A stretch of 64,000 bases of DNA from Rhynchospora pubera (lineage: Eukaryota > Streptophyta > Magnoliopsida > Poales > Cyperaceae). The stretch lies in contig CM051460.1 of the NCBI GenBank assembly GCA_028095005.1, positions 187,844,742-187,908,741 on the forward strand, given 5' to 3'. This document shows positions 32,990-45,149 of the stretch, one piece after another. The translations under genes and the position numbers were made by a program. The notes below the pieces were generated by a model. It made no database searches. It worked only from the letters and a program-made list of their open reading frames with translations, and was not told the origin of the DNA. Within the stretch, counting starts at the first letter, position 1. Every line of letters begins with the position of its first letter.

Positions 32990-34705
32990 AAATTGGATAT
33001 ATGCCATCTCAAATCTTCTAAATTAGAAAAATACCGCTACAAATTTAGTTCCTAGAAAAATGCGACTCCAAATTAATTATACTAAAAAATTTGCCATTCT
33101 TATATAATCGTTATACATTTTGAAAATAAAAAATATTATAAGTTGAGGTGTATTTCAACATTTTTCAATTTACCCTTCTTCCTTAAGGGTCTGCTCCAGA
33201 GCTTTTTTTATAAAAAAGGAAGAGAAAGTAATTAAATAAAGGGCTGCCCGACTTTTTACTTGCTCCACAACAAACGAAACGAAGAGGAAAGGAAAGAGAC
33301 ATGAGGTAAGATATAGAGACGATTTCTAGAGAGTTTACTCTATTGTTTGTTGTACACCCCGATTTGAAGGGTAACAAACTCTGAGCAACTCTACTCTCCT
33401 TTAATAATCATATTCTGGAGCACTCATTCTCTACTCATTCTCTCCTCTCCATCTTCTTCATCCCTCATCCGACACTCTCCTCTTTTCTTTTTCTTTTTTT
33501 TCCCTTTAAGGCTAACAAAAACTAACAATTTTCATTAAAAAGAAATTTACAAAAGGAACAAAATAAAATCCAAAATTCGTACCTAATTATACTAGTACAG
33601 ACGAAAAAACTAAAAGCAAGATAAACTCCTGACAAATTTACAATCTAAATGGTACCAATACTGTACCAATAAAATCTGAACTAACCCCGCCTAAATCTAA
33701 CTGACACTATTACCTCAACATGGCACAACACACACGAGCTCTTGCGTCTCCCCGAAGGCCACAACGCAGATGCTCTCCTCTTCTTATTACAACAACCCTT
33801 TTTTCACTTACAAAATTATCATAAAATCAAGTACTCAACCTAAATTTAGCTTCAATTTCCAAAATAATTAAGCTAAAAAACACATAAGGGTCAGGTTTGG
33901 GCTGTAAGGATTGCCAGAGAGATTGCACATATTTATCCACGTTCTTCGATTTGTTCTTATTTTTCAATTTCTCCACATTTTTTTACTTTTTTACCAACAT
34001 CTGCCTTAGATTAATTCTTTGGCGGCATCATTCTCCCTTTTCACCAATCCAAATAATGCAAAGTGTAAGAGAGATTGGCGGCGGAGGTCAGAGAAAGGCG
34101 CCGACCGGCGCTCGTCGGGTTTTTGTGTGGTGGTTTTGGTAAGAGGAAGGTCTAGATTGTTATTGTAGGGAGGAAAGGATGACAGTTGCTTCTTTCGGCA
34201 GTGGGGCGGAGATGGTGGTGGGATTGAAGAAGGTATTGGCAGAGGATGACATGAACGACGACAAGATGCTGGTTGTCGAGGAGAGAGTGCATCTGGCGGT
34301 TAATGGTAGCGAGGCGGTCTTCGAGTTCCTGATGGTGATGGCGGAGCGAGGGCCGTCGAAATGAGAAAGGAAAGGTGGAGCGCAGCCGAGAAGAGGTAGT
34401 TGGTTGTGTAAGTCAACGACATGTGGGAGGAAGGTAAGACTGGAATCGTTGTTGTCTTTGCAAGAGGAAGTTAAGGCGAGAGGGAGAAGGAAAGAGAGGC
34501 AGAAAGGAGAGAATGGAAAAGATATATTGAAAAATATCGAAATACATCTTAAATTATAGCAATTTTATCTGACAATTTTTCTTAATATAAGTGTTTTGTG
34601 GTGGCTTTTTTTAAGAGCTAAATTTAGAGTGATTTTTTTTCTGAGTGCTAAATTTGGAGTGATAATATTTTAATTTTAAAGTTTTGAGCTGGCATGTACT
34701 CAATT
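32990..34705. mobile_element. Decayed element with ~190-bp terminal inverted repeats
   Basis: The left arm (from about 32990) and the reverse complement of the right arm (ending about 34705) align over ~190 bases with gaps. Shared landmarks in the same order are ATATGCC / ACATGCC, CTCAAA, ACAAATTTAG / CCAAATTTAG, a TAGAAAAA / CAGAAAAA run, GACTCCAAATT / CACTCTAAATT, GTGTATTTCAACATTTTTCA / TGTATTTCGATATTTTTCA. The interior contains a GC-rich block (33.7-34.5 kb, GCGCCGACCGGCGCTCG) unlike the flanks. Long TIRs and foreign GC-rich cargo suggest a Mutator-like or Pack-MULE relic. No transposase or clear target duplication was found. Confidence 0.5.
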
Positions 34706-34717
34706 TTTCCTTCTGTA

Positions 34718-34906
34718 GGCTCCGTTTGGATGCGTTGAGAATAAGGTAAGAAGAAAAAAGAAGGGAAGAAATTTATTGAGAATGGATAAATTTATTGGGA
34801 AGTGTGTAACTTTTGTGAAGAGTTTGGATGGTTAAAAATAAATTTATTGGTAAAAAGTGGTTATTTCTTATTCTTTATTCCGGGAAGAAGCCATCCAAAC
34901 GGAGCC
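34718..34906. mobile_element. MITE, GGCTCCGTTTGGAT family, copy with GTA duplication
   Basis: Terminal GGCTCCGTTTGGAT and ATCCAAACGGAGCC, with GTA immediately on both outer sides, which is a 3-bp target duplication. Length 189 bp, with the family core AAGTGTGTAACTTTTGTGAA inside. It lies ~110 bases upstream of the PR-10 start codon, so it is part of that gene's promoter or leader. Confidence 0.88.
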
Positions 34907-35015
34907 GTATATAGTCTCGTAAGCCACACTAAATCCTCATCACATTGCAAATCACCACGCATTCAACACTATCTTGTATTCTCAACTAAGCTTTCTACCG
35001 AAAAAAGAAGAGACA

Positions 35016-35819
35016 ATGAGTTCGACCTGGACAACCGAGATTGAGGTAGCGGTACCAGCCCCACGTCTCTACAAGGCGGCCATCCTTGACTGGCACAACC
35101 TGGCTCCCAAGATTGCCTCTGACAAAATTGTAAGCGCTGTTCTAGTAGAGGGTGACGGAAATGTTAGCAGCATTAGGCAATTCAACCTTGCACCAGGCAT
35201 TGATCCACCTCAGACATAACTATAATCAATTATCAATTAATCATATAAATTAATCATTAATCAATTAATCATATTAATTAATCAATCAATGGGAACGTTT
35301 ATGTGAAATATATATGTTCCATGCGTAAATGGAATTCAAAATAACTGACAAAAGTATTATCTCAAATCAGTAAATATTAATTATTATGCGGTAGTGCACC
35401 GCAAATTAAAAATAACTGGGTAAATATGCTCATCAACAAAATTCATAACTCTTCGTCTCTTATTTTTCTTTTCATAGTAAAAAGTAGACCTAAGTTGTTA
35501 AATAACGTTGCCAAAAATTGGTGCAGGGCTTCCCTTCAGCTTTGTAAAGGAGCGTCTGGACTTCCTAGATGTTGAGAAATTTGAGGCCAAGTCAACCTTG
35601 CTCGAGGGTGGAGGACTCGGCGTGCATCTCGAGTCTGCTTCGACCCACGTCAAGGTCGAGCCCAAGGCCGGAGGCAGCGTGGTCAAGGTGACCAAAACCT
35701 ACAAGCTGCTGCCTGGAGTTGATGTTGCAGGGGAAGCTGAGAAGGCCAAGGCAGCTTTCAGTGGTGTTGTTAAGGGTTGCGAGGCATACCTTGTTGCCAA
35801 CCCTGATGCCTATAACTAA
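35016..35819 (+). CDS. PR-10 / Bet v 1-like protein, intron with apparent GC donor
   Basis: Exon 1 35016-35196 and exon 2 35527-35819 give 157 residues, the usual PR-10 size. Exon 1 encodes MSSTWTTEIEVAVPAPRLYK and VEGDGNVSSIRQFNLAP. Exon 2 encodes GLPFSFVKERLDFLDVEKFE and the amphipathic C-terminal helix EAEKAKAAFSGVVKGCEAYL. The intron sits in phase 1 near codon 61, where Bet v 1-family genes carry their one intron. The donor there reads CCAG followed by GCATTG, so splicing needs a GC-AG intron; no GT fits. The Gly-rich loop (EGDGNVSS) departs from the usual GxGGxG. The family has a lipophilic cavity that binds cytokinins, flavonoids or alkaloid intermediates in the cytosol; the ligand here is unknown. 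A MITE lies just upstream. Confidence 0.8.
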
Positions 35820-36225
35820 ATCTTTTGGTGTGATTTTGGTTTAATTTGGTTCGGTTCCTTTTAAAACAATAAGACCGAAATAGCTGAGGGATTATCCTTA
35901 AGTCAAAGCAGGATCCGAAATGCGTCCTTGATAGAGTGGTTTGTGGGAGCCTTGTATTTTTTTTCTTTTAATTTTGCCTCAAATAAAAGAATTGTGTTGT
36001 TGTTCTATTGATATCAATACAGTGATATTGAAAAATCAAAATCAAAAGAAAAAGAGTTGCTAGTTTTTTGAATAATTTAAAGATATTGTAGTTCTCCTAA
36101 ATTTTACAAATTGGAATAAATAAACAATTAAACAGAATTAGGATAAAAAAAACTCTTTTCTAAGTACTTGAAACAATTGCAAAAAGAAAAAAGAAGTCCA
36201 AAATACGTAAGTACCTATGACACTA
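35820..36225. other. PR-10 3' region
   Basis: 3' flank of the PR-10 gene. AAATAAAAGAATTG near 35982 contains a polyadenylation-like AATAAA. No other gene. Confidence 0.4.
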
Positions 36226-36249
36226 CTTGATGTGAATTTGAATGTAAAA

Positions 36250-36352
36250 GAACCTGGTGCAAGGTTGATCAATACCTGGTGAATGTAAAAGAACCTGGTG
36301 CAAGGTTGATCAACACCAGGTATTGATCCACCTCAGCATTAGGCAATTTGAA
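36250..36352. repeat. Scrambled duplicate of the PR-10 exon 1/intron junction
   Basis: GAACCTGGTGCAAGGTTGATC (inverse of the PR-10 CAACCTTGCACCAGG) occurs twice, near 36250 and 36290. Then CACCAGGTATTGATCCACCT and CAGCATTAGGCAATTTGAAT lie on the plus strand. These are shuffled, partly inverted pieces of the exon 1 end and intron start at 35170-35212. The pieces carry GT (CCAGGTATTG) where the gene has GC (CCAGGCATTG). Confidence 0.75.
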
Positions 36353-36359
36353 TCTAAAA

Positions 36360-39300
36360 TCTAAAAGAATTTGAATGTTCATGAAAATTAGCATTGGGCA
36401 ATAAAACATAACTCTAAATGAGCTCCATCGACTAAGCATGAAGAAACTTCACCATCTCATCTAGTTTGTCAACACTTCTTGTGCAGGTATACAAGAGCTA
36501 CAGAATGTCATGGTTCGCCTAATAATAATATGTATTTAGACTTAGACACGAGTACAAGTATATGTAATTCTGTACCTCATATAAAAATTTTGTAGTGATC
36601 TAGAACTCTCTCTCCAGTGCTTCTTATTCTAGATTGTGCAACAAGCCTCATATCAACTGCTTGGTTTCAAAGACATTTGATGAAATTCATACAAAAGAGT
36701 GTCCACTGACCAGCCTTGTACTAGAAGATGTATGAAACCAGTACAGGTACTCAGAAGCATTGGCGAGTTATAAAAAAAACAAGGCATATTAACAGATCAC
36801 GTGTAAGCATTGGGCTAGTTATATATAAAAAAATTGTTGCAATAAGGCCTCGCAACCAAAAAAAAAAAAGGAAGTAGTTTAGAACTTCAATCCCCAGAAA
36901 AAATCTTAATTTGCTCAACTGGATTAGGTTCTGATCTGAAGCACAAATTTAACATGAGAAATGGAAATGAAATTCATTTTTTTTTCAAATCCGTTGATCA
37001 GAACTGACAACGGAGGCGGGGGAATTCTCTTCAGGCAAGAAATAGCAAAAAAATTTTGACTGTGTGAATTTTTGTCTAAAACTAAGAACTATGGAAAAAT
37101 TACTTTTTTCTCTTTCCTTTCCTTTCTTGCTCGTCTCAGGTTCCGAACAGGGCCTTAGAGTAGCATTGTTGTGAAATTTTTTTTCAATAGTTACCCTCCA
37201 AAAAAATCGACAGGGGCAGACCATGAAAATGAAATTCAAGTTCCAGATTTTACTTGGTAAATCCATATTCACAGTTGCATGCTTGGCAAAATTATTGTCG
37301 ATCCTAAAATTTTTTCCCTTCGATCAGAAGTGTATAATGTATGCTAAAATTTTGCACAACTGATCTCAGCATCCATACTGTTGTAGGAGATGCTAAAATT
37401 AACCGTGGTGACTAATGAGGAGAAAATAATAAGAAACACAATAACGAGAATTGCCTCGAAGTAGGAAGAGGTATAAGCACAATCAATTAAATCTATTGAA
37501 AGCCTCAGAAAACTGATGTTTTATTCTCACGTTTGAGATCAAACAATGTAGGCATAGTCATTTTATTCATCATAGAGCTTCCAAAACTTCAGTAATGATA
37601 AAAAGAAAGAAACACCGTATCTACCAAAAGCTCAAATCAAACTCAAGTATAATCAGAAGCAAACTCAAACAAGAATAAATAGAGAAAAAACAAAATTAGA
37701 GAGGTATTAGCCTGACGAGACTCTTAAACCATGAATAGTGAATAAGACGACGGCGCGTTTTCCTGAGCCTTGAGGCAGTGAAAACTGATAATATATATAT
37801 ATAAGAGGTGAGAAGTAAGGGTTAGGGATCGGTTTGATGGGCTTTAATTAGGCCCAAATAACCTACATTGTGGCCGTATTATCAGATGTGTTAAAGCCCA
37901 GTAAAATAATTTTTAATTACAAGAGCATTCTCTATTTCTCTGATTTAATGAATTTAGTCAGAAAACTTTTGCGGAATTACATTAAAGGCTGATCACATAG
38001 GACTTTCAAACGTGCCGTTATTATTATTTTTTAGGATTTCTTTTAGAGAAGTAAGGGTTGATGTCCAAGGATATTTCTTTTTCTTTTTTTTCTTCTGGGT
38101 CTTTATCGGATTTTAATCTGTTTTCTATTTTTAATAATCTGTGTAGGACACTTCATTTTCAAACATCATATTCATAGCAGTATTTTGGGGTGAAGTTCTA
38201 ATAGAATGCTGTGCTTCAATAAATGTGGTGGGGAGTAGCTCCAATTTTGTCCCTTTCCTTTTTTCCTCTTTGAATTGTATCTGAGCTGTTTGCGATAAAT
38301 TAAGGGAGAAGTGTGTTTTGTTTGAGGTTTGAAACTTTGAATGGATAGAAAAGGAGTTTGTTATGTACCTATCCTTTGTTAGGATACACTAGCTTCCAGC
38401 TGGTCCAGCCTATCCATTCCTCAAGAAGTGTGGTCTTTGTTGCCATTCTTTAGTTTTGAATTTTTTTATTAGTTATTTAGTTGTCTACTTATATATTTAT
38501 TCATTTATTTTGTTTTGTCTAAGTTTTTATTTTATATGGAATGAAATTCCTCCAGCCTCGTTCGCCGATAAAATAAAATAAAATTGAAGTGTTCCTAGGA
38601 AAAAAAAATAATGTGTTAACCTTTTACATGTTTAATAAAGTTATTATTGTAGATATGTTCTGTGATTGTGGATGATATTCCAATTTTGTTACATCTAATT
38701 GTAAGCCAAATTGTTTCAAGACATGATACATATGAACCTGCAAAAAATTATACCATTAATTATATGAAAACGAGGTGTGTACCTGATATATTTAAAACAT
38801 TAATTCTGATATTTCTGCCGACTTTGAATAATTAAACCAATAACTCGATTAGTCCAATAAACTTGAGACAAAGAAAATGCTACAAACGACGAGAGAGTGT
38901 GGCTCTATTTATTTGGGGATTAAAAATGATGAAAAAGAAAAACCATGTCGAGCATAACCTCTTCATTCTTTTTTTTTTTTTTAATGAGAATATAGAAGCC
39001 AAGTCATGGTCTGAGCCCATAAAAAAAAGGGTCTTCGTTTAATAATTTCGTCACTCTATACTCTATATTGAAAGAAGATTGTAATAAAAAAATATATATA
39101 TCTTAGAAACACAACCTTCCCATGTGGAACTCTTTTATGATGCAATTATCACCTGAATAACAACTCGCTATCTTCGTGACTTCATCCGATGTTATGAGCT
39201 GCAAAATATTTGATTGAACAATAAAGACAAACTTTGTTTGATTTGAGAGTTGAAACAGTAATTCAATTTTGAATTAGAAGCATCACTTTCTTAACAAGAG

Positions 39301-39939
39301 AGAGAGTAAAAAAAAGGCGTGTACGTGATTAAATGATATAAATTGATTTGCTGGCCTTACTCTGACTTGTCCCCACGTTGGTGCGGTCCCTATTCCATGC
39401 TTGGGGCCCGCTTGTCGGATGCAAATATTCATTTCCGCGTCTCCACCGCCTCAAGTACAACTGGAGCATCAGCTAGAAATAATTTATGGAAAAAAAAGGT
39501 TAATGCATACATATTGGATTGGATAGTATTATGTACTTTTTTTATAGAGGAAGAATATATTGAAAGCTAATTTCTAATAAATGCGATAATTGATAAATAA
39601 TTTATAATATAAAAAATATAATTGTAAAAATATTTTCTATAATTTAAATAGACTATAAATTAAATTTGGTACAATTTGAATTTATCTAGTTGTCGACTAA
39701 GTGTCGATAAAAATGGATTGTTAATTTTTTTAAACCATTTGATGGGTAATAAATTAAATTTATATTTATACCAAATTTAATGAAAACTTATTTTATCTAT
39801 CTAAAATGTACAATTTTAATTTTATTTTTATTAAAATTTTAAATGATTTGGTACAGTTGCCAAATGAATTTATTATTATTATTATTACTATTATATAGCA
39901 TATTCCTTTTAGTTAAGTGTAAGATGATAACATAGTATG
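36360..39939. other. Long AT-rich intergenic stretch
   Basis: About 3.6 kb without a supported gene. Around 37690-37790 a segment on the minus strand looks like a short leader exon (GC-rich, with a GT after CTCGTCAG), but no coding exon follows. Around 39350-39480 a GC-richer patch (CCCCACGTTGGTGCGGTCCC) has no recognisable product. A poly-T tract near 38970 and a TTA/TTAT microsatellite near 39870 are also present. Confidence 0.45.
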
Positions 39940-39949
39940 AATGTATGAT
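39940..39949. repeat. Target site duplication, left
   Basis: AATGTATGAT lies directly before the left TIR of the MULE-like element and is repeated exactly at 43494-43503 after the right TIR. Confidence 0.9.
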
Positions 39950-42900
39950 GAGTATAGCTATGGTGAGTTGCAACTCACAGGAGCTCTGGTGAGTCACAAT
40001 CCAAGCCGTCCATTTTCCATCAAGATTCGTGCAGATTTGCGTCGCTGAGATTAAAATTTCTCCGCTCCGTCTGTTATCTTCTCTCCGTCTCCGCTACTAT
40101 CTCAACACTTGGCCTCTCTCTCTCTCTCCAAACTCGAAACAAGAAGTGAGGCGCAGCGCCTCCTCCTCTCAAACCCTAGAAAAGAAAAGATCAGATCTAA
40201 AAAAACGAAGAGACCTCCATCCACCCGACCACCTCCTCTTTTCCGATCAAAAAACGAAGAGACCTCTTCGTCTCTCTCTCTCTCTCTGTCGTTTGCCGCT
40301 CCACCTCCATCGCTCGGCCAAGGTTGTGCTTTTAATTAGTCCCTCTAGTAGTACTATGATGATCCGACTTTGTTGAATGTTGTTCTTTCTACAGAGATTG
40401 ACATATGTATGAAACCAATATATAGATCTGTCATTATTAAGGATCATAATTACTATAATTATTTTTCATTACATTTTCTCTGTGGTAGTTTTTAGTTAAC
40501 TTTTGGGTAGCAAATTGTTTTTTTATGGCATGTGTAATTTAGCCTATTGTACAATGAGCCCAAGCTCGTCTACAGAGATTGACATAATTGTTTTTTCATT
40601 TGATTTTCTCTCACTACCAGTTGGGCTCATTATACTGTTACCAACTTACCATGTATAATTTTACATGTTTATACTTTCTGGTATAAAATGCTCTAGTTAA
40701 TTTGGTTGTGCTTTCATATTTTTTTTTACACATAACATGTGTAATTTCATTGCCCGGTACTTAGTGTTGTTTACTTAGTGCTTACAATTTTATGTTTACA
40801 ATTGCTGGTTCCATCTTAGTATTTACATTTTCTATTTTTTACTATCATTTCCATGTTATGTGGTTATTTTTAGCTGAAGGAGCAAGGAAAAAGTGACAAA
40901 AGGGATAGCATGGTTGAAGATGTTGAGAGTGAACAAGATGATGATGTTGAAGACGTGGAATCAGACGGTGCATATGAATATGAAGACTCGTCTAGTTGAG
41001 ATGTGGAATCGGATACATTCTTCATTTTGTTATAATTTAGCGTATAGATGGTTATAGAATGGTTACATTTTGGTATAGAATGGGTACATAATGGGTATAC
41101 AATGGTTACATTTTGAAAAGGTATTTTGTTATTTAGTCAAATATGATTCCTGAATGTTAAAAATCTGAATGGTTATAATTGTTATATTTTGATATGGAAT
41201 GGTCATAATTTAGAGCATAGCATGGTTGCTCAAATACTGTCTCTAAAATTCAGCATTTTGTATTTGTTTATGTCCTGGCAAAAATTCAGCATTTTATGTG
41301 GAAGCTGAATTGTGTACAACTGAATTCCATTCTATTCTGCTTTTATATAGTATAGATTCTAGTAATCGCTTCAATAGGTACTGGCTGATGGTTATTTTTC
41401 AATAGGAACAATAGGAACACACATATATGCTTCAATATGCTTCTGTATAGCATGGTTATTATTCTGTTAATCACTTCAATATGCTTTTGTACAGCTTTTG
41501 TACAATAGGTACAATAGGTACAAAAAGAAACACACATATATTACAAGCATGCAGCTTAGAGAACGACACCTCATGACTCTTGCTACAAATTACAAATTAA
41601 CTAACCAAATTACAAGCACACGTACATCTCAAATGTATGACAACACAAATATTTTTTAAACAAAATGAACAAGTCTGAAAGGGCAAAACTAAAACTAGTG
41701 ATCATGCTCTGGACCATAGGTGCAGCTTCAATACATTTGAGATCACATTTAAGTCTTTTTATTTCATTTGATATTCTTCAGCTTCCTTGAAATTGAGTTA
41801 TGCCATCTGTTTCTAAAGTAAAAAAAAATAATAATAAATTAAAATGTCATTTTATCTAATCAATCTCAAATGCAGCAATTTGTCCTAAATTCCATTGATA
41901 GAGTTAGGAATTTAACTCAAATTAGAGAAAGAGGAAAATGTACAAATTCAATACAAAAAAAAAACTATCAAATTGAACGAGATTTAAAAATTAGAACTCA
42001 AACTTATACAAATTACCTATCTAGATCAAGAACACGAAATTTCGAAGCACCATCGAGATCGAGATCGAAGCTAGGATTTAGTTTTAGGTTTCTCTGCACT
42101 ATCAATTGAAGCTAGTTCTAGGTTTACATTTCACACCCAGTGTACTCTACTGCCGTGACTTTGAGAGAATCTCTTGGGAAATGTTTCTACTGCAATTACA
42201 ATCTGTATGAACTTCTAATGTAGCTTCAGTGTGCTCTTTTTTAGGATTCACCACTGTCAAATTCATAAAGTAAATAAATGATATAGTGAAGCACATAACA
42301 TGATAGTACGAAAAAGACTGATATAAGTAAGAAACATTACTTAAGCCGACCAGTATCAGACCATCACCTCAGGCCGTACCAGTATCTCGTACTCTGACCG
42401 TCTGAATAAACAAACAACTGTTTCAAATGATTTGGTTTACCTAACTAATGATGGGAACGAATTAAGCAAAACCACCATGTTCAAAAGAAATTTAAGAGCA
42501 AAGAAAGACAAATCCAAACTCTTACATTAACCCACCCTCTAACTTTCCAACAAAAATTAAACAAGGCTATAAAACTGAAAACACTTTCACTTTTGCAATA
42601 ATGGATGTTCTCTCTCATATCAATAACCCTTATGGTCACCAACTGCCTAAAGAACTGTTATTTTCTTGAGGATATTTCGATAGCAGAGCAATCGATAAGA
42701 GAAATATACCATTACAACATCACATGCGAAGTGTTTTGTTTTATAGCCTTTGTTTAGATGCTTGAGCAATCAGAGGAGAAAAAAATTTAATTATAATAGA
42801 ATTCAGATATAATTTATAGGTTTAATTCTAGTTTTCCTCATGCCACTCAAACCCATTCTATAAACCCAGATTCAAAATTCTATATATCAAACATTGCCAT

Positions 42901-43493
42901 CTCACATTCTATAAACATTCTACACAAATTTTCAGATAAACCCATAAATTCAAACCAAAAATATCATCCAAAATATCTTTTCCCAATTTCTCTTCATTTA
43001 AACCGATATACTCTAGTTTTTTAAGAGAGAGAGAGAGTACCTAACTGCCTGGTTAAAAGAAGGTCAAAATCAAAGAGGCTGAGAATTGAAGGTTGAGAAT
43101 CGATGAGGAGGCGACGGTCGAGAGGAGGGAGAGGCGCACGCAACAGTCGAGAGGAGAGAGAGGCGCATGCAACAGTCGAGAGGAGAGAGAACACAAAATC
43201 GAAGTCGTGTTCTCCGATATATAGCTGAGGAGGCGCTCAGATCTGCTCTTTTCTTTTCTAGGGTTTGAGAAGAGGAGGCGCTGCGCCTCACTTCTTGTTT
43301 CAAGTTTGAAGAGAGAGAGAGAGAGAGGCCAAGTGTTGAGATAGAGGAGCGGAGACGGAGAGAAGATAACAGACGGAACAGAAAAATTTTAATCTCAGCG
43401 ACGCAAATCTGCACGAATCTTGATGGAAAATGAACGTTTTGGATTGCGACTCACCAGAGCTCCTGTGAGTTGCAACTCACCATAGCTATACTC
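39950..43493. mobile_element. MULE-like element with ~248-bp TIRs (3544 bp)
   Basis: The left end GAGTATAGCTATGGTGAGTT and the right end (reverse complement) are identical at the tips and stay closely similar for about 248 bp (39950-40197 and 43246-43493), including GTTGCAACTCACAGGAGCTC and the GCGCAGCGCCTCCTC block. A perfect 10-bp direct repeat flanks it, within the 9-11 bp typical of Mutator-like elements. No transposase was found in the interior, so the element is non-autonomous. An open segment at 40875-40999 (LKEQGKSDKRDSMVEDVESE, then an acidic DDDVEDVESD tail and a stop) preceded by an AG acceptor may be a captured exon. The tight TIR similarity and intact duplication point to a fairly recent insertion. 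Confidence 0.88.
40875..40999 (+). pseudogene. Possible captured acidic C-terminal exon
   Basis: After a TTTTAG acceptor-like site, an open stretch encodes LKEQGKSDKRDSMVEDVESE, then a run of Asp/Glu (EQDDDVEDVESD) and AYEYEDSSS before a stop. Acidic tails of this kind end many nuclear proteins. I cannot name the parent gene. It lies inside the MULE-like element and has no upstream exons that I can connect. Confidence 0.35.
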
Positions 43494-43503
43494 AATGTAT
43501 GAT
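43494..43503. repeat. Target site duplication, right
   Basis: AATGTATGAT, the exact partner of 39940-39949. Confidence 0.9.
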
Positions 43504-43662
43504 ACCTAAAGTTCTAAACACATGATTGAGTGATCTAGGCAGTTTACTCGATCGATTTTATGTTTCGAACATATGAGCTACAATTACAAAGATATTTTTA
43601 CTTTTTCCTTTTCAATGATACTCATCATCACCGCCAACTTTTCTGCTAATAAAGTCAACTTT

Positions 43663-43830
43663 GGGGCCGTTTGGATGGGTTGGGAATTGGGGGAATAGCC
43701 AATTTTAGGCATAAATTTATTGGGAAGTGTGTAACTTTGTGAAGAGTTTGGATTGTTTATAATAAATTTGGCATAAGAAATTCCGAAAATTTGCAATTCC
43801 CACCTATTCCAACCTCATCCAAACGCCCCC
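43663..43830. mobile_element. MITE of the CGTTTGGAT group (GGGGCCGTTTGGAT ends)
   Basis: The ends GGGGCCGTTTGGATGGGTTG and CCTCATCCAAACGCCCCC enclose AAGTGTGTAACTTTGTGAAG and GAGTTTGGATTGTTTATAAT. TTT flanks both sides, consistent with a 3-bp target duplication. It belongs to the sister subfamily with the copies at 15.4 and 16.7 kb. Confidence 0.75.
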
Positions 43831-44590
43831 TTTGATTTCCCAGGATACTCTTAGTTAGAGCAATACAGGTCCAAACATTTAATGAATGAACCAGGTTCTT
43901 CCACTGGTGGGTCCCAGGTGCCAGCTTTGCACCGTCTGTCTAACGCGTTGCTTGAAAGCATCGAGAAATTGCTTCATGTACTCTCAAAATGATACGGATT
44001 GTTTCACGCACTGCCACCTCGCCGTTACGTCAATAAAACTGTCGTGGATTTTTGCGTGAATAGAAACTGGGTCTAATATGGATTTCTCTCGACAATCGTT
44101 CTCTTCTCCTCTTTTGTTACATTATTTTACCATCACCTTATCTTGATCAGTTGATCTCACTAGGAGAAGCTTATTGTTTTCTGGCACCCTACTTTTGTCC
44201 CCAGAACTTCTGTGTTTTCGAGTGGGCTTCAGGCTGGAGCATTTTCTAAATAAAATAGATGGACTTTTTGCCACGTCATCGATTTTAACAATTTCTAGAT
44301 CAATTCCATATCATCTCGTCTTCGTAAAATTGTTGTACAAATTACAATTTAAAGTGTTATATTCGTATAACGGTCAATTTTTGTAAAAAATCAGATAAAA
44401 GAACATGAATAATAATAAGTTGGCATTCATACATAAAAAAGAAAACACCAGTAAGTAGTTATTCCTTAAAAAAAAATTAAGTAGTTAATCCTCATTTGAC
44501 TTTTAGTTTTAAAATTTCAGCTAAAAAACACATAAAAATCCTATAAATGAAAAACACATTATACTCTTATTTTTTAAGTTGTTTGGAGAA
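43831..44590. other. Intergenic DNA upstream of FERONIA
   Basis: No gene supported. The open frame 44174-44386 has no motif. The stretch 43890-44080 is less AT-rich than its surroundings but has no recognisable content. Confidence 0.4.
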
Positions 44591-44591
44591 C

Positions 44592-44735
44592 TAGCTCCTG
44601 GTCTAGTGACAAAAAATAATGCACCTTGAGTGAAAGGTCGTAGGTTCAAAACTCGACTGGAGGTTCTTTCATAGACATTTAATTTTAAAATAAGTTGGAT
44701 GACTTAGACCCTAAATTTATCTTCAAAAATAAAAT
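44592..44735 (+). mobile_element. SINE-like tRNA-derived repeat
   Basis: AGCTCCTGGTCTAGTGACAA (A box), AAGGTCGTAGGTTCAAAACT (B box GGTTCAAAACT), then TTTCATAGACATTTAATTTT, AAATAAGTTGGATGACTTAG and ACCCTAAATTTATC. The boxes are better preserved than in the relative at 27779-27935. Typical of plant SINEs derived from a tRNA. Confidence 0.7.
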
Positions 44736-45149
44736 TGATTTGCAATTCCAACCAACAAATTCAACGACAAGATGAATATTACATCACATTATAATAGAAA
44801 AAATGGTAAGGAACAATCTCAATTAAAACTACAAAGTCAATCAATAGGGCATTAAAAATGGTTCACGTGCATCTGAAATATCCTTTTTTTCTCAAATAAT
44901 ATAAATTCCCTTTTGTGCGAATTTATAGAAGTAACAAGGTTAATAAAAAGTCATAACTAAAGGCAGAGTTAACTAAAAATTAAATTCGGAAAATCAGTTA
45001 GGTACTTATACTGTTCTCACTTCTCACACAACGAAGCAAAACCCAGAGTCGCACTCATCCGTTACAACTTAAAACGGTGGGGACACAAGTGGGAGTGCGA
45101 TAACAACACTGTTGTGTTCAATAAAATAAAGCTAAAGAAGAGAAAGTAG

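Noticed and set aside
40029..40376. Open frame in the left TIR of the MULE-like element, with a partner at 43070-43414
   Set aside because: The two frames are alike only because the TIRs are inverted copies. They are CT-rich leader-like sequence without domain features.
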